This document shows, in pieces, positions 39,644 to 49,099 of a stretch of DNA of 64,000 nucleotides. Both the position numbers and the translations under genes were made by a program. Every line of letters starts with the position of its first letter. Positions within the stretch are counted from its first letter, which is position 1. The stretch spans positions 1 to 64,000 of the forward strand of contig JAFLDS010000009.1 of assembly GCA_017302295.1 (NCBI GenBank), read 5' to 3'. This DNA is from Thauera sp. GTDB lineage: Bacteria; Pseudomonadota; Gammaproteobacteria; Burkholderiales; Rhodocyclaceae. The notes under the pieces are model-generated. The model was not told where the DNA came from. It did no database searches and saw only the letters and a program-made list of their open reading frames with translations.

Positions 39644-39898
39644 TCATGCCTCCAGATGTTCGAGACCTTCGTCGGTGTATTCGTAGGCGAGCGTCACGCC
39701 GTGGATTCTCGGGGCCATATTCACGGCGATGATCGAATCGGCAACCGACCAGCCTTCACCGTCTTCCACGGTGAGGATGATCTTGCCGGTCTCGACCGAC
39801 GCGCCATGCAGCTCGACGCCGGGAATGCTGCGCAGGCTTTGCTGCACCTCGGGAAAGTCGGCGGGCAGCGCCCGCACGACCAGACTCGCGATCTTCAT
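39644..39898 (-). CDS. napD: NapA signal-peptide chaperone NapD
   Basis: An 84-aa cytoplasmic ferredoxin-fold chaperone that binds the NapA Tat signal until cofactor insertion is complete. It starts at [20 protein letters not shown]. The family pattern I-x-S-L-V-V and [12 protein letters not shown] is clear. The start overlaps the napF stop as ATGA and the stop is 1 bp from napA. Confidence 0.92.
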   Translation of the reverse strand: MKIASLVVRALPADFPEVQQSLRSIPGVELHGASVETGKIILTVEDGEGWSVADSIIAVNMAPRIHGVTLAYEYTDEGLEHLEA

Positions 39899-40413
39899 TG
39901 CTTGACCTCCGTGGGGACCGTCGTCGCCTCGCTCCAGGCGGACTGCAGGGTGATGGCGCGCGTCGGGCACGGCGCAAAACAGGCGCCGCAGCCATTGCAC
40001 GCGTCCAGCGTCAGCGCCGGCAGCGCCACCCCGCCGAGACGGGGGCGGAAGCGGATCGCCGAAGTCGGGCAGCTCTCGCCGCAGACCCGGCACTCGACTC
40101 CCTGCCGGGCGAGACAGGCGTCGCCGATGGCGGCACGCAGGCCCCAGGGCGCGCTGTCGGCGTGCTCGCGGTGCAGGGCCTTCGGCGCGCAAGGGCTCAC
40201 GCACTCTGCACAGAAGGTGCACTCGCCGGCGGCAAAATCCACTGCGGGATAGCCGCCTTCGGCGCGCACCAGAATGTGGGTCGGACAGGCTTCGATGCAG
40301 GCGTTGCATCGGGTGCACAGCTCGAGAAAGCGAGCCTCCTCCTGCGCCCAGGGGGGACGTTGGGCGGGAGCGACGGGATTGACGCGTCCGCGCAGAAAAC
40401 CGCGGCGCGACAT
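39895..40413 (-). CDS. napF: Ferredoxin-type protein NapF
   Basis: A 172-aa cytoplasmic iron-sulfur protein thought to help mature NapA. Three 4Fe-4S motifs are visible: CTRCNACIEACP, CTFCAECVSPCAP and CNGCGACFAPCP, plus a CRVCGESCP pair. The start at MSRRGFLRGRVNPVAPAQRP matches the family N-terminus; an upstream GTG (VNSASMSRRG) is also possible, as neither has a strong ribosome site. It is the first gene of the operon, behind an FNR-type box. Confidence 0.9.
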   Translation of the reverse strand: MSRRGFLRGRVNPVAPAQRPPWAQEEARFLELCTRCNACIEACPTHILVRAEGGYPAVDFAAGECTFCAECVSPCAPKALHREHADSAPWGLRAAIGDACLARQGVECRVCGESCPTSAIRFRPRLGGVALPALTLDACNGCGACFAPCPTRAITLQSAWSEATTVPTEVKQ

Positions 40414-40456
40414 TGAGGCGGAATTCACGAACTTTTCCAATTGATTGACCAACTGG

Positions 40457-40498
40457 ATTAAAGCCCCTGCCTCAATCACGGACATTGACGGTGATCAA
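40457..40498 (-). promoter_or_regulatory. FNR-type promoter of the nap operon
   Basis: TTGATCACCGTCAA on the minus strand (40498-40485) matches the FNR/ANR/DNR consensus TTGAT-N4-ATCAA at 9 of 10 positions. A -10-like TTTAAT lies at 40462-40457. The box centre is then at about -41.5 relative to a start near 40450, the class II activator position. The napF start is about 37 bp further on. The box is seen directly; the promoter is inferred. Confidence 0.7.
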
Positions 40499-40558
40499 GG
40501 GCACGGGCACGGCCTCACCCGTTTCCGTCGGATTCCTGGCGAGGCCGGCCGATCCGCC

Positions 40559-41200
40559 TCAACCGCGCAGGTTTTCAACCGCCCAAACGGCCGCTTCGAC
40601 TCGCGATCGCAGTTCGAGCTTGCGCAGGATGTGCTTCACATGGACCTTCACCGTGCCCTCGGCAATGTCCAGCTCGCGGCCGATGAGCTTGTTCGACAGC
40701 CCGGCGGCGATCTTCTCGAGAATGCGCAGCTCCTGCTCGGTGAGCCCTGCCGCCGCGCGGGCCGGTCGCGCGCCGCCGCGCAGCACCGCGGCCAGCACGT
40801 GCGTGAGCTGTTCGGAGACGACGATGCGCCCGCCGGCGATGTCGCGCAACGCGGCCAGCATCGCCTCGGGCTCCATGTCCTTCAGCAGGTAGCCGTCGGC
40901 GCCCGCCTGCAGCGCAGCGACCAGGTCCGAGGCGCGATCGGACACGGTGATCATCACCACGCGTGCCTCGTTGCCGGCCGCGCGCAGCGCGCGCAACACC
41001 TCATGGCCCGTCATGTCGCGCATGTTCAGGTCGAGCAGGATCAAGTCGGGCTGCAGCGCGCCCGCCAGCGCCAGCCCCTCGACACCGCCTGCGGCCTCGC
41101 CCACCAGCGCGACCCCGGGGATCATCTGCAGCAGTTGCGCCAGCCCCTTGCGGAACAGGGGGTGGTCATCGACGATCAGGACGCGTTGTATTTCGTTCAT
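40559..41200 (-). CDS. narL: NarL-family response regulator
   Basis: A 213-aa two-component regulator. The receiver domain (VLIVDDHPLFRKGL, phospho-acceptor Asp57 in LILLDLNM) is followed by a LuxR-type helix-turn-helix (LTEQELRILEKIAAGLSNKL, then IGRELDIAEGTVKVHVKHIL). It is coupled by ATGA overlap to the upstream sensor gene. The pairing with a NarX-like sensor and the adjacent nap operon indicate nitrate/nitrite control. NarL and NarP cannot be told apart by sequence alone. Confidence 0.9.
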   Translation of the reverse strand: MNEIQRVLIVDDHPLFRKGLAQLLQMIPGVALVGEAAGGVEGLALAGALQPDLILLDLNMRDMTGHEVLRALRAAGNEARVVMITVSDRASDLVAALQAGADGYLLKDMEPEAMLAALRDIAGGRIVVSEQLTHVLAAVLRGGARPARAAAGLTEQELRILEKIAAGLSNKLIGRELDIAEGTVKVHVKHILRKLELRSRVEAAVWAVENLRG

Positions 41201-43104
41201 GAATCCTTGCTCTCGTTCAGGGTCGTGGCGCCGGCCGCCGGCGGTGGCTGCGTCCCGAAGCGCAGCAATACGCGGGTGCCGCCGCCCGGGCGTTGGCCGA
41301 TCTCGAGCGTGCCGCCGAGACCGCGCGCGCGCTCGCGCATGATCGTCAGGCCATGGTGCTGCCAGGCGTCGGCGGGCGGCATGCCGAGCCCGACACCATC
41401 GTCCTCGATGCAGACCCGGACCCCGCCGGCCCCCTCGCAGCTCAGGCTGACCGAAGCAGCGCGGGCGCAGGCGTGGCGCACCATGTTCGACAGCGCCTCC
41501 CGCACGATCTGCAGCACATGCACTTCCTGGTTGGGGCTCAATGCACAGTCGGCAAGGCGGGCATCCAGCGCCACAGACACGCCGCTGCGTTCCGCGCACT
41601 CATCGACGGCCACGCGCAGCAGGTCGGGAAAGTCGCCGTCGAGCTCGATCCTGAACGACACCAGCAACTCACGCAGCTGGCGATACGCCGCGTTGATGCC
41701 CTCGCGCAGATCGGCCAGCACCGGCGCGGCGCTGGCCGCCTTCTCCGGATCGGCCAGCAGCGGCTGCATCAGGCTGACCTGGATCTTCATGTAGGAAAGC
41801 GCCTGCGCCAGCGAGTCGTGCAGTTCGCGGGCGATGACCGAACGCTCCTCCTGCAGCGCGAGCAGCCGCTCCTGTTCGCTGCGACGTGCCGCGCCCAGGG
41901 CCATGCCCATGTGCCGGGTCAGCGCCTCGACGAGCTGGAACTGCCAGTCGGCCAGCCGGCCGCCCGGCGGCAGGGCCAGCCGCAGCATGCCGTAGTGGTG
42001 CTCGCGATCACGCAGCGGGATGCGCAGCAGCTCGCCGTCGCGGGCGTCCTGCGACGACGCGAGCGGATGCGCCCGGCACCGGGCGCACGCCTCGTCGCCC
42101 GACGCCAGACGGTCGGGACAGCCGCCCAGGGTGCTCGCGATGATCGCCGCCGGCCCGTCATGGCGCGGCTCGATGCAGACGAAGCTGCCCGACAGGCCCG
42201 CGATCTGGTCGATGTCGCGCAACGTCGCCTCGTAAGCCTTGGCGGCCGTCGGCGCCTGGTACAGGCGGGCAATCGCGTGATAGAGCAGCTCGAGCGAGCG
42301 GTTCGAGCGCTGCAGCTCGGCGGTCTTGGCCGCAACGCGCTGCTCCAGCGTCTGGTACTGCCGCGAGATCTCGCTCGCCATCAGGTTGAAGGTGGCGCCG
42401 ACGCGGCCCAGCTCGTCATGGCCGACATGGGCGACGCGCGCGCTGAAATCGCCGCGGGCGATCGCGCGCGCCGCCCCCAGCAGGCCGGCCAGCGGCCGGT
42501 GCAGCGAGCGGCGCAGCATCCACAGGCACAGGACGATGACCAGCAAGGTCGCGGCGATGGCCGCCGCCAGAATCTCCTGCAGGTCGCTCATGCGCGCTTC
42601 AGTGCCCTGCTCGAGCACAGTCACCAGGGTGTCGAGCTGGTCCACGAAGGCATCGACATCGACGAAGAGCGCCTCGACGCGCTCGGCCCGCAGCGGCGCA
42701 GGCTCGCCTGCGTCCTGCAGCAGCGCGGGCTTCATGCGCAGATTCCAGGCCGACTCCACGCCACGGTGCGTCGCCGCGAACAGTCCGCCGGGTTCGCGCT
42801 GGGCGATGCGGAGCAAGGCCGGATGGCTCAGCGTGCGCTCGAAATCGGCGATCACCCGGTCAACCCGCTCACCCGGCAGGCCGCCGCTCAATGCATTGGC
42901 CGCCACCAGACCGGCCGCGCGGTACGTCTGCCGGCGCAGGCTCGCCGCAATGTTGATCGCGCTGGCGCTGCCCTGCACGCTCTCCACGACCATCGCCGAC
43001 AGGCTCATGCCCGCCAGCCCGATCGCGCCGAGCGCGAGCATCGTGAGCGCAACCAGCAGCAGGATCGAATGCCTGACCAGCACGCGCAGCCATCGCAGTG
43101 TCAT
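41197..43104 (-). CDS. narX: NarX-like nitrate/nitrite sensor kinase
   Basis: A 635-aa sensor. Two membrane helices (about 11-33 and about 175-195) flank a periplasmic sensory region with a P-box-like SLRRQTYRAAGLVA. A HAMP segment and a central Cys-bearing GAF-like domain follow, then HisKA_3 with the phospho-acceptor in IARELHDSLAQALSYMKIQ (His429) and a HATPase domain (EALSNMVRHA, EDDGVGLG). The start at MTLRWLRVLVRHS was chosen just before the first helix; 54 upstream codons are discarded. Four bp overlap with narL. Confidence 0.9.
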   Translation of the reverse strand: MTLRWLRVLVRHSILLLVALTMLALGAIGLAGMSLSAMVVESVQGSASAINIAASLRRQTYRAAGLVAANALSGGLPGERVDRVIADFERTLSHPALLRIAQREPGGLFAATHRGVESAWNLRMKPALLQDAGEPAPLRAERVEALFVDVDAFVDQLDTLVTVLEQGTEARMSDLQEILAAAIAATLLVIVLCLWMLRRSLHRPLAGLLGAARAIARGDFSARVAHVGHDELGRVGATFNLMASEISRQYQTLEQRVAAKTAELQRSNRSLELLYHAIARLYQAPTAAKAYEATLRDIDQIAGLSGSFVCIEPRHDGPAAIIASTLGGCPDRLASGDEACARCRAHPLASSQDARDGELLRIPLRDREHHYGMLRLALPPGGRLADWQFQLVEALTRHMGMALGAARRSEQERLLALQEERSVIARELHDSLAQALSYMKIQVSLMQPLLADPEKAASAAPVLADLREGINAAYRQLRELLVSFRIELDGDFPDLLRVAVDECAERSGVSVALDARLADCALSPNQEVHVLQIVREALSNMVRHACARAASVSLSCEGAGGVRVCIEDDGVGLGMPPADAWQHHGLTIMRERARGLGGTLEIGQRPGGGTRVLLRFGTQPPPAAGATTLNESKDS

Positions 43105-43354
43105 TACTTCCCCCGCCTCATCCTGTGGTGCGAAATGCCGGCAAAACGTCTTTCGGGCAGCCGCACGCAGCGGCCGCCTAACCATGCATCCGCCCGGATT
43201 GCGATGACGGGCGGCTGAATTTCGTCTCGCATACCTCCAAGGAGGTAGCGTGTGCCTCGAATGCACCGCTCCGGCTTATTGGGCGATCCCCCCGCCGCAT
43301 CTAGACTGCGGGCTGAGAGACCCGTCTTTGCTCTCTTCCACGGAGGACTGCCGG

Positions 43355-44047
43355 ATGCAATGTGAAATTCCGACACCGACGATCCCAAGCCTGCGCGGAA
43401 TCGCTCCTTTCGACCTGCTCGACGAACCCGTCCTGCGCCACATGATTTCCGGCTCGAGACTGATCCGCGCCAGCCGCGGCGAGATTCTCGCACAGGCTCA
43501 CGGGATCGCGACCGACGTGCACGTAGTGCTCGACGGCGAGGTCAAGCGCTACTTGCTGTCCTCGTCCGGCAACGAGAAGCTGATCCAGATCGCGACCGCG
43601 GGCGACATGTTCGGCGAGGAATTCGCCCTGCTCGGCCGCCCCTGCATGACGACGTTGCAGGCCCTGTGCAACGTGCGCTTGCTGACACTGCCTGTCGAGG
43701 CGATCCGTGCGGCGATGGCCGCCTCGCCCGCCTTCTGCGCCGCGATCACCTGTCGGCTTGCAGCCACCGCCTGCGAGCTGATCGCCCAGCTGCAGCTTTG
43801 CGTGCAGCTCAACAGCACGCAGCGGGTCGCCCAGTACCTCACGCAGCTTGCGCCGGACGATGCCGAGCACTGCGAGATCCGCCTCGACAACGACAAGCAG
43901 ACGATCGCCGCGCAGCTCAACCTCACCCCGGAAACCTTCTCCCGCGTGCTGTCGCGCTTCGCCCGCGAGGGCCTCATCCGCACCCAGGGACGTCGCGGCC
44001 TGGTGCTCGACCAGCTGTCCCGCCTGCGCCGCGCCGCGGCGAACTAG
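43355..44047 (+). CDS. Crp/Fnr-family transcriptional regulator
   Basis: A 230-aa regulator with a cyclic-nucleotide-binding-like sensor domain (about 20-135, with GDMFGEEFALLGRPCMTTLQ) and a C-terminal helix-turn-helix (LDNDKQTIAAQLNLTPETFS). The N-terminal cysteine cluster of oxygen-sensing FNR is absent (only one Cys near the N-terminus), so a DNR/NNR-type nitric oxide or redox regulator is more likely. GGAGGA precedes the ATG. It diverges from narX and could act on the FNR-type box before napF. It ends in a 4-bp overlap with the convergent exonuclease gene. Confidence 0.85.
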   Translation: MQCEIPTPTIPSLRGIAPFDLLDEPVLRHMISGSRLIRASRGEILAQAHGIATDVHVVLDGEVKRYLLSSSGNEKLIQIATAGDMFGEEFALLGRPCMTTLQALCNVRLLTLPVEAIRAAMAASPAFCAAITCRLAATACELIAQLQLCVQLNSTQRVAQYLTQLAPDDAEHCEIRLDNDKQTIAAQLNLTPETFSRVLSRFAREGLIRTQGRRGLVLDQLSRLRRAAAN

Positions 44048-45507
44048 GCCGCGCCGTCGACGCGCTCGACACGCGCGGCGTTGGCCGGCACCCCCAGCCA
44101 GCGGCTGAGCAGGCGCCACACATCGACATCGAAGCGGCGTTCGGCGCGCACGCGCAGCTCGGGTAGCGCATCGCGGCTGTCCACGTAACCCAGGTGGCAC
44201 CAGCGGTCGAGCAGATGGAAGGCCTGCCGCCCGCTCGCCGGGTGATGCTCTGCCACCACCACCTCGCCCGGCCAGGGCCAGGGCTTGAGGCGCGCCGCGG
44301 CAAGGGCGCCCTCCAGCCGGGCATCATGTTCGGCAGGCGTCTCGCGGCGCGCGCACACCCCCGCGCAGCGCTTGGCGAGATGCGCCGTGCACGCGCCGCT
44401 GGTACCGGGTTCGAGTCCCAGCCGGCGCGGACACAGGCGGTACAGCAGCGCCAGCTCGCGCAGCAGGTTGTCGGCCTCGCGGGGATTGCGGAACACGCCG
44501 TACAGGCCCTCCCAGGCCTGCGGGTCGGTGCCGGCGATCGGCACCCGCTCATAGATCGGCGCGCGCTTGCGGCCGGGGACCAGGCGCAGCGCAAAGGCGT
44601 CCTCGGCCGCTTCGGGCGGGCGGTTGTAGGGCGGCTTCAGCGCGCGCACGAGTTCGGCCTCGAGCAGCAGCGCACCCAGCTCGCCGGCAGTTTCCAGCCA
44701 GTCGACGCGCCGCACCCGGGTGGCGAGTTCGGCATCGCGGCCCTTCACCCGGCCCTCGGCGAAGTGCTCCCGCACCCGCCCGCGCAAGCTGGTGCCGCGC
44801 CCCACGTAAAGGGGGCGTTCGCGGCCCGACGAGGGCGGCTCGGGCTCGGCGAGCAGCAGATACACGCCGGGTGCATCGGGCACGGCTTCCAGCGTGCCCT
44901 CGGCCAGGCCCGGCGGTCGGGCGGGTGCCTTCATCGCGCGCTCGGCGGCGCGCGCCAGCACCTCGGCGTCGAAACGCTCGGCGGCCAGCCGGGCGAACTG
45001 CCACAGCACCTCGGTGTCGCCCATCGCGCGGTGGCGCGCCTCGCACTGCAGGCCGTGGCGCTCGATCAGCGCATCCAGGCCGTGGCGGTGGTGCTCCGGA
45101 TAGAGTGCGCGCGACAGCTTGACGGTGCACAGCACGGGCGCGTCGAAACCGCGGCCGATACGCTCGAACGCGTTCTTGACGAAGCCGTAGTCGAAGCGCG
45201 CGTTGTGCGCGACGAAGACGCAGCCCTCGAGCAGCGTGCCCACCGTGTCGGCGATGTCGGCGAAGGACGGCGCCTCGGCCACCATGTCGTCGGTGATGCC
45301 GATGAGATCCTGGATCATGCGCGGAATGGACACGCCCGGATTGACCAGGCTTTCCCAGCGCGCGACAACCTCGCCCCGCTCCACGCGCAGGATCGCGATC
45401 TCGGTGACGCGATCGCGCACCGGATGCGCGCCGGTGGTCTCGACGTCGATGAAGGCCAGCCGAGGCGGCAGTCCGTGCAACGGGGCGTGCTGCAAAGGGC
45501 TATTCAC
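44044..45507 (-). CDS. DnaQ-like exonuclease fused to a UvrC-type GIY-YIG domain
   Basis: A 487-aa two-domain nuclease. The N-terminal DEDD exonuclease domain (about 15-175) has FIDVETTGAHP (ExoI), HNARFDYGF (ExoII) and HRAMGDTE (ExoIII). The GIY-YIG domain (about 205-290) has DAPGVYLLLAEP and PLYVGRGTSLRGRVREHF. The C-terminal region resembles the Cho/UvrC accessory part, with a cysteine cluster around TSGACTAHLAKRCAGVCARR. Such fusions are annotated as a DNA polymerase III epsilon-like/excinuclease Cho protein; a repair role is inferred. Confidence 0.88.
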   Translation of the reverse strand: MNSPLQHAPLHGLPPRLAFIDVETTGAHPVRDRVTEIAILRVERGEVVARWESLVNPGVSIPRMIQDLIGITDDMVAEAPSFADIADTVGTLLEGCVFVAHNARFDYGFVKNAFERIGRGFDAPVLCTVKLSRALYPEHHRHGLDALIERHGLQCEARHRAMGDTEVLWQFARLAAERFDAEVLARAAERAMKAPARPPGLAEGTLEAVPDAPGVYLLLAEPEPPSSGRERPLYVGRGTSLRGRVREHFAEGRVKGRDAELATRVRRVDWLETAGELGALLLEAELVRALKPPYNRPPEAAEDAFALRLVPGRKRAPIYERVPIAGTDPQAWEGLYGVFRNPREADNLLRELALLYRLCPRRLGLEPGTSGACTAHLAKRCAGVCARRETPAEHDARLEGALAAARLKPWPWPGEVVVAEHHPASGRQAFHLLDRWCHLGYVDSRDALPELRVRAERRFDVDVWRLLSRWLGVPANAARVERVDGAA

Positions 45508-45573
45508 CCGCGCCGCTCCCCGTGGCGCCGCGCATCGCGGTGACGTGGCGCGCGGGCCGGCGCGACGGCGCGC

Positions 45574-45762
45574 TCAGTGATTGGCGTCGTAGTAGTACGC
45601 CTTGACCGGCACGCGGCTTTCCTGGAAACGCTGCTGCTCTTCCAGCGTCTGCGGCTTGTCCCACCACAGCGCGCGGCCCTTCTTCTGCTCGACGGCTTCC
45701 TGCGGATGCTTCTGCATCCACTCGCGCATGAACTTGGTGTGCTCGGATTCGTAAATCGCCAT
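45574..45762 (-). CDS. DUF3460 family protein
   Basis: A 62-aa protein, MAIYESEHTKFMREWMQKHP to the end KAYYYDANH. DUF3460 proteins are typical of betaproteobacteria, and this one is full length. The charged, helical N-terminal half and the conserved RALWWDKP segment are visible. Function unknown. It lies 51 bp after spoT on the same strand. Confidence 0.85.
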   Translation of the reverse strand: MAIYESEHTKFMREWMQKHPQEAVEQKKGRALWWDKPQTLEEQQRFQESRVPVKAYYYDANH

Positions 45763-45813
45763 ATCGGCCCATCTCCCTGAAAAACCTGTTGTTCAATCGG
45801 TGAGGCGCCTCGT

Positions 45814-48018
45814 TCAGCCGACGCGCCCGTCGCCCCGCACGCGGCCGATGCGGACCACCTCGGGGATGCGGCGGATGCCGCGCATCACCCGGGCGAGGTG
45901 CATGCGGTCGCGCACCTGCAGGGTGAGATTCAGCGCGGTGTAGTCGCCCTGTTCATTGTCCATGTTGACCGTCTGGATGTTGCACTCTTCTTCCGAGATG
46001 GCCCCCGCCACTTTCGCCAGCACGCCGCGCTGGTTGTGGGTCAGCACGCGGATGCGCACGTCGAACTGGCGCTCGCCGCCCGGTTCCCACTCGACGTCCA
46101 CCCAGCGCCCGCGGTCCCCGCGCAGCTTGGAGACGGTCGGGCAGTCGTGCAGATGCACCTCCAGCCCCTGGCCCTTGCGGATCATGCCGATGATCGGGTC
46201 GCCCGGGATCGGATTGCAGCAGCGCGCCAGCTGCACGGCGATGCCTTCCGAGCCGCGAATGCTGATCGCGCCGGCCGGCTTGGGCTTGACCACGTCGGGC
46301 CGCCCGGACTCCATGTCCTGCGCCTGCGACAGGCGGCGCGCCACGATCGCGGGCAGGCGCTTGCCCAGCCCGATGTCGGCGAACACCTCCTTCTTGTAGC
46401 GCACGCCGCGGTCGCGCAGGAAGCGATCCCAGGCGAAGGTGGAGATCTGCCCGATCGTGAGCCCGTGCGGACGCAGGGCCTGGTTGAGCAGGCGCTCGCC
46501 CAGCGCCACGGATTCGTCCTGCTGCGCGCTCTTCATGAAGTGGCGGATCTGCGCGCGCGCCTTGCCGGTGCGGACGTAGGACAGCCACGCCGGATTCGGG
46601 TTGGCATGCGCGGCGGTGATGATCTCGACCTGGTCGCCGTTGTGCAGTTCGCTGCGCAGCGGCATCAGGTCGCCGTTGATGCGGCAGGCCACGCAGCGGT
46701 TGCCGACGTCGGTGTGCACCGCGTAGGCGAAATCGACCGGTGTCGACCCCTTGGGCAGCGAGAAGATCTTGCCCTTGGGCGAGAAGGCATAGACCTCGCC
46801 CGGGAAGAGGTCGATCTTGACGTGCTCGAGGAACTCGGTCGCCTCGCCCGAGGCCGACTGCAACTCGAGCAGCGACTGCAGCCAGCTGTGCGTCTTCTGC
46901 TGCAGCTCGGTGAGCGTCTTCTCGTCTTCCTTGTACAGCCAGTGCGAGGCCACGCCGGCCTCGGCGATGTGGTGCATCTCGCGGGTGCGGATCTGCACTT
47001 CGACCGGCATGCCGAAGGGGCCGATGAGGGTGGTGTGCAGGCTCTGGTAGCCGTTCGCCTTGGGGATGGCGAGGTAATCCTTGAACTTGCCCGGCACCGG
47101 CTTGTACATCGAGTGCAGCGCACCCAGCGCCAGGTAGCAGCTCGGCACGTCCTTGACGATGACGCGGAAGCCGTAGATGTCGAGCACCTGCGAGAAGCTC
47201 AGGTGCTTCTCCACCATCTTGCGGTAGATGCCGTACAGATGCTTCTCGCGGCCCTGCACCTCGGCTTCGATGCCCCATTGCGGCAGTCGGTCCTCGATCG
47301 CGGCGAGAACCTTGCCCACCACCTCGCGGCGGTTGCCGCGCGCGGCGCGGATCGCCCTCGCCAGCACGCGGAAGCGCAGCGGATACTTGCGCTCGAACGA
47401 CAGCTCCTGCAATTCGCGGAACAGGTCGTTGAGCCCGAGGCGGTTGGCGATCGGCGCGTAGATCTCCAGCGTCTCGCTGGCGATGCGGCGCTGCTTGGCC
47501 GGGCGCACGCAGTCCAGCGTGCGCATGTTGTGCAGGCGGTCGGCGAGCTTGATCAGGATCACGCGCAAGTCGCTCGCCATCGCCAGCAGCATCTTGCGGA
47601 AGTTCTCGGCCTGCGCCTCTTCCTGCGAGCGGAACTCGATCTTGTCGAGCTTGGACAGCCCGTCGACGAGCTCGGCGGACACCTTGCCGAAACGCTCCGC
47701 GATCTCCGCCTTGGAGATGTGGGTGTCCTCCATCACGTCGTGGAGGAGCGCGGCGATCAACGCCTGCGGATCGAGATGCCAGTCGGCAACGATCGAGGCG
47801 ACCGCGACCGGATGCGAGATGTAGGGGTCGCCGCTGATGCGCAGCTGGCCCTGATGCGCGTCGGCCGAGAAGTGGTAGGCCGCCTCGACGCGGCCCACGT
47901 CCTCGGGCCTGAGGTAGCCGGAGATCTTTTCCTTCAGCCGCGCGAAATCGAGCGCCAGGACGGGCGAGGCCGGCGGCTGGAAAACAGGCAGGGGAGCAGA
48001 CACATCGCCGTCGGACAT
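45814..48018 (-). CDS. spoT: Bifunctional (p)ppGpp synthetase/hydrolase
   Basis: A 734-aa RelA/SpoT homologue. The hydrolase HD domain is intact (ISHPVAVASI and ALLHDVMEDT, His93-Asp94). The synthetase domain (about 240-360) has DIYGFRVIVKDV and GYQSLHTTLIGPFGMPVEVQ, then TGS (about 400-460) and a C-terminal ACT domain. Both activities are probably present, as in SpoT/Rel. It follows rpoZ by 21 bp, and the gmk-rpoZ-spoT order is the usual proteobacterial one. Confidence 0.96.
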   Translation of the reverse strand: MSDGDVSAPLPVFQPPASPVLALDFARLKEKISGYLRPEDVGRVEAAYHFSADAHQGQLRISGDPYISHPVAVASIVADWHLDPQALIAALLHDVMEDTHISKAEIAERFGKVSAELVDGLSKLDKIEFRSQEEAQAENFRKMLLAMASDLRVILIKLADRLHNMRTLDCVRPAKQRRIASETLEIYAPIANRLGLNDLFRELQELSFERKYPLRFRVLARAIRAARGNRREVVGKVLAAIEDRLPQWGIEAEVQGREKHLYGIYRKMVEKHLSFSQVLDIYGFRVIVKDVPSCYLALGALHSMYKPVPGKFKDYLAIPKANGYQSLHTTLIGPFGMPVEVQIRTREMHHIAEAGVASHWLYKEDEKTLTELQQKTHSWLQSLLELQSASGEATEFLEHVKIDLFPGEVYAFSPKGKIFSLPKGSTPVDFAYAVHTDVGNRCVACRINGDLMPLRSELHNGDQVEIITAAHANPNPAWLSYVRTGKARAQIRHFMKSAQQDESVALGERLLNQALRPHGLTIGQISTFAWDRFLRDRGVRYKKEVFADIGLGKRLPAIVARRLSQAQDMESGRPDVVKPKPAGAISIRGSEGIAVQLARCCNPIPGDPIIGMIRKGQGLEVHLHDCPTVSKLRGDRGRWVDVEWEPGGERQFDVRIRVLTHNQRGVLAKVAGAISEEECNIQTVNMDNEQGDYTALNLTLQVRDRMHLARVMRGIRRIPEVVRIGRVRGDGRVG

Positions 48019-48039
48019 GAAGGCTCCCCTGGCGGCAGG

Positions 48040-48255
48040 TCAGGCCTGCCCGCGGTTGAGCATCTCGAGCCCGACCTTGCCGGCAGCCACTTCGCGCAGC
48101 GCGATGACTGTGGGCTTGTCCTTGTCGTGCGGGTCGAGCTCAATCTGCGGCGTGCTGCCGATGGTCAGCTGACGTGCGCGGTAGGTCGCTGCGAGCGTGA
48201 GCTGAAAACGGTTCGGGATCCTTTTCAGGCAGTCTTCGACGGTAATGCGAGCCAT
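48040..48255 (-). CDS. rpoZ: RNA polymerase omega subunit
   Basis: A 71-aa omega subunit: [20 protein letters not shown] ... [14 protein letters not shown]. The ATG at 48255 is chosen because AGGA stands six bases before it; an ATG two codons upstream is too close to it. It ends 21 bp before spoT and begins 2 bp after the gmk stop. Omega binds the beta' subunit and ppGpp, which fits its linkage to spoT. Confidence 0.95.
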   Translation of the reverse strand: MARITVEDCLKRIPNRFQLTLAATYRARQLTIGSTPQIELDPHDKDKPTVIALREVAAGKVGLEMLNRGQA

Positions 48256-48257
48256 GT

Positions 48258-48872
48258 TCAATCCTGTTCGAGAAAGTCGAAATAATGCGGCTGGCGCAGC
48301 TGCTGATTGGCATAACGCAGCCGCGCGGCACGCACGACGGCAACCAGATCATCCACTGCAACCTGCAACTCGTTGTTAATTATAACGTAGTCGAACTCCC
48401 CCACGTGCCGCATCTCGCCACGCGCGCCCAGCACGCGGCGCTGTATGACATCTTCGCTATCGGTATTGCGACCGCGCAGCCGCCGCTCCAGTTCCTCCAG
48501 CGAAGGCGGCAGGACGAACACGCCCACCGCATCGGGGAAAGACTTGCGCACCTGCTGCGCGCCCTGCCAGTCGATCTCGAGCAAGGTGTCGCGCCCGGCG
48601 GCGATCTGCTCCTTCAGCCAGACCTTCGACGTGGCGTAGTAATTGCCGTGCACCTCGGCCCACTCCAGAAACTCGCCGCGGTCGCGCAGGGTGCGGAAAG
48701 TCTGGCTATCGACGAAATGGTATTCGCGCCCGTCCTGCTCGCCGGGCCGCGGCGCGCGCGTGGTGTAGGAGATCGACAGCTGCACGCGCGGATCGCGCTC
48801 GAGCAGGCCGCGCACCAGCGTGGTCTTGCCCGCACCCGAGGGCGCGGTGACGATGAAGAGGGTTCCCGGCAT
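48258..48872 (-). CDS. gmk: Guanylate kinase
   Basis: A 204-aa enzyme that phosphorylates GMP to GDP. The P-loop is [10 protein letters not shown] (residues 10-19) and GMP-binding residues lie in [20 protein letters not shown]. It is immediately upstream of rpoZ. Only 12 bp upstream lies a stop codon preceded by codons for HNIE, matching the end of YicC, the gene normally found before gmk; yicC itself is now about 10 kb away. Confidence 0.96.
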   Translation of the reverse strand: MPGTLFIVTAPSGAGKTTLVRGLLERDPRVQLSISYTTRAPRPGEQDGREYHFVDSQTFRTLRDRGEFLEWAEVHGNYYATSKVWLKEQIAAGRDTLLEIDWQGAQQVRKSFPDAVGVFVLPPSLEELERRLRGRNTDSEDVIQRRVLGARGEMRHVGEFDYVIINNELQVAVDDLVAVVRAARLRYANQQLRQPHYFDFLEQD

Positions 48873-48886
48873 CCTGGGCTGTCCTT

Positions 48887-48900
48887 ACTCGATGTTGTGC
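48887..48900. repeat. Left direct repeat flanking the restriction island (old yicC end)
   Basis: ACTCGATGTTGTGC here and ACTCGATGTTCTGC at 58844-58857 agree at 13 of 14 bases. On the minus strand both encode the final residues NIE of YicC before the stop (TAA here, TGA there). This copy sits 14 bp upstream of gmk, at the position where the yicC stop would be in an undisturbed yicC-gmk operon. Confidence 0.6.
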
Positions 48901-49099
48901 GACTGGCCGGTGAAACAGGCTTGCGCTGTCTCGCCGGATTGTACGCGGCCGTCACAGCGATAAGAACCCGCGGCGAGTCGATCCGGTCCGCCTTGCCGCG
49001 CTCCCTGCCGCCGGACCTCGGCATTGGCCCCGTCCGGCTGCGCTTCGCCGCCGGCTTGGCCCATAATCCGGCGGCCACCCCGCTCAACCATCCCGTCAT

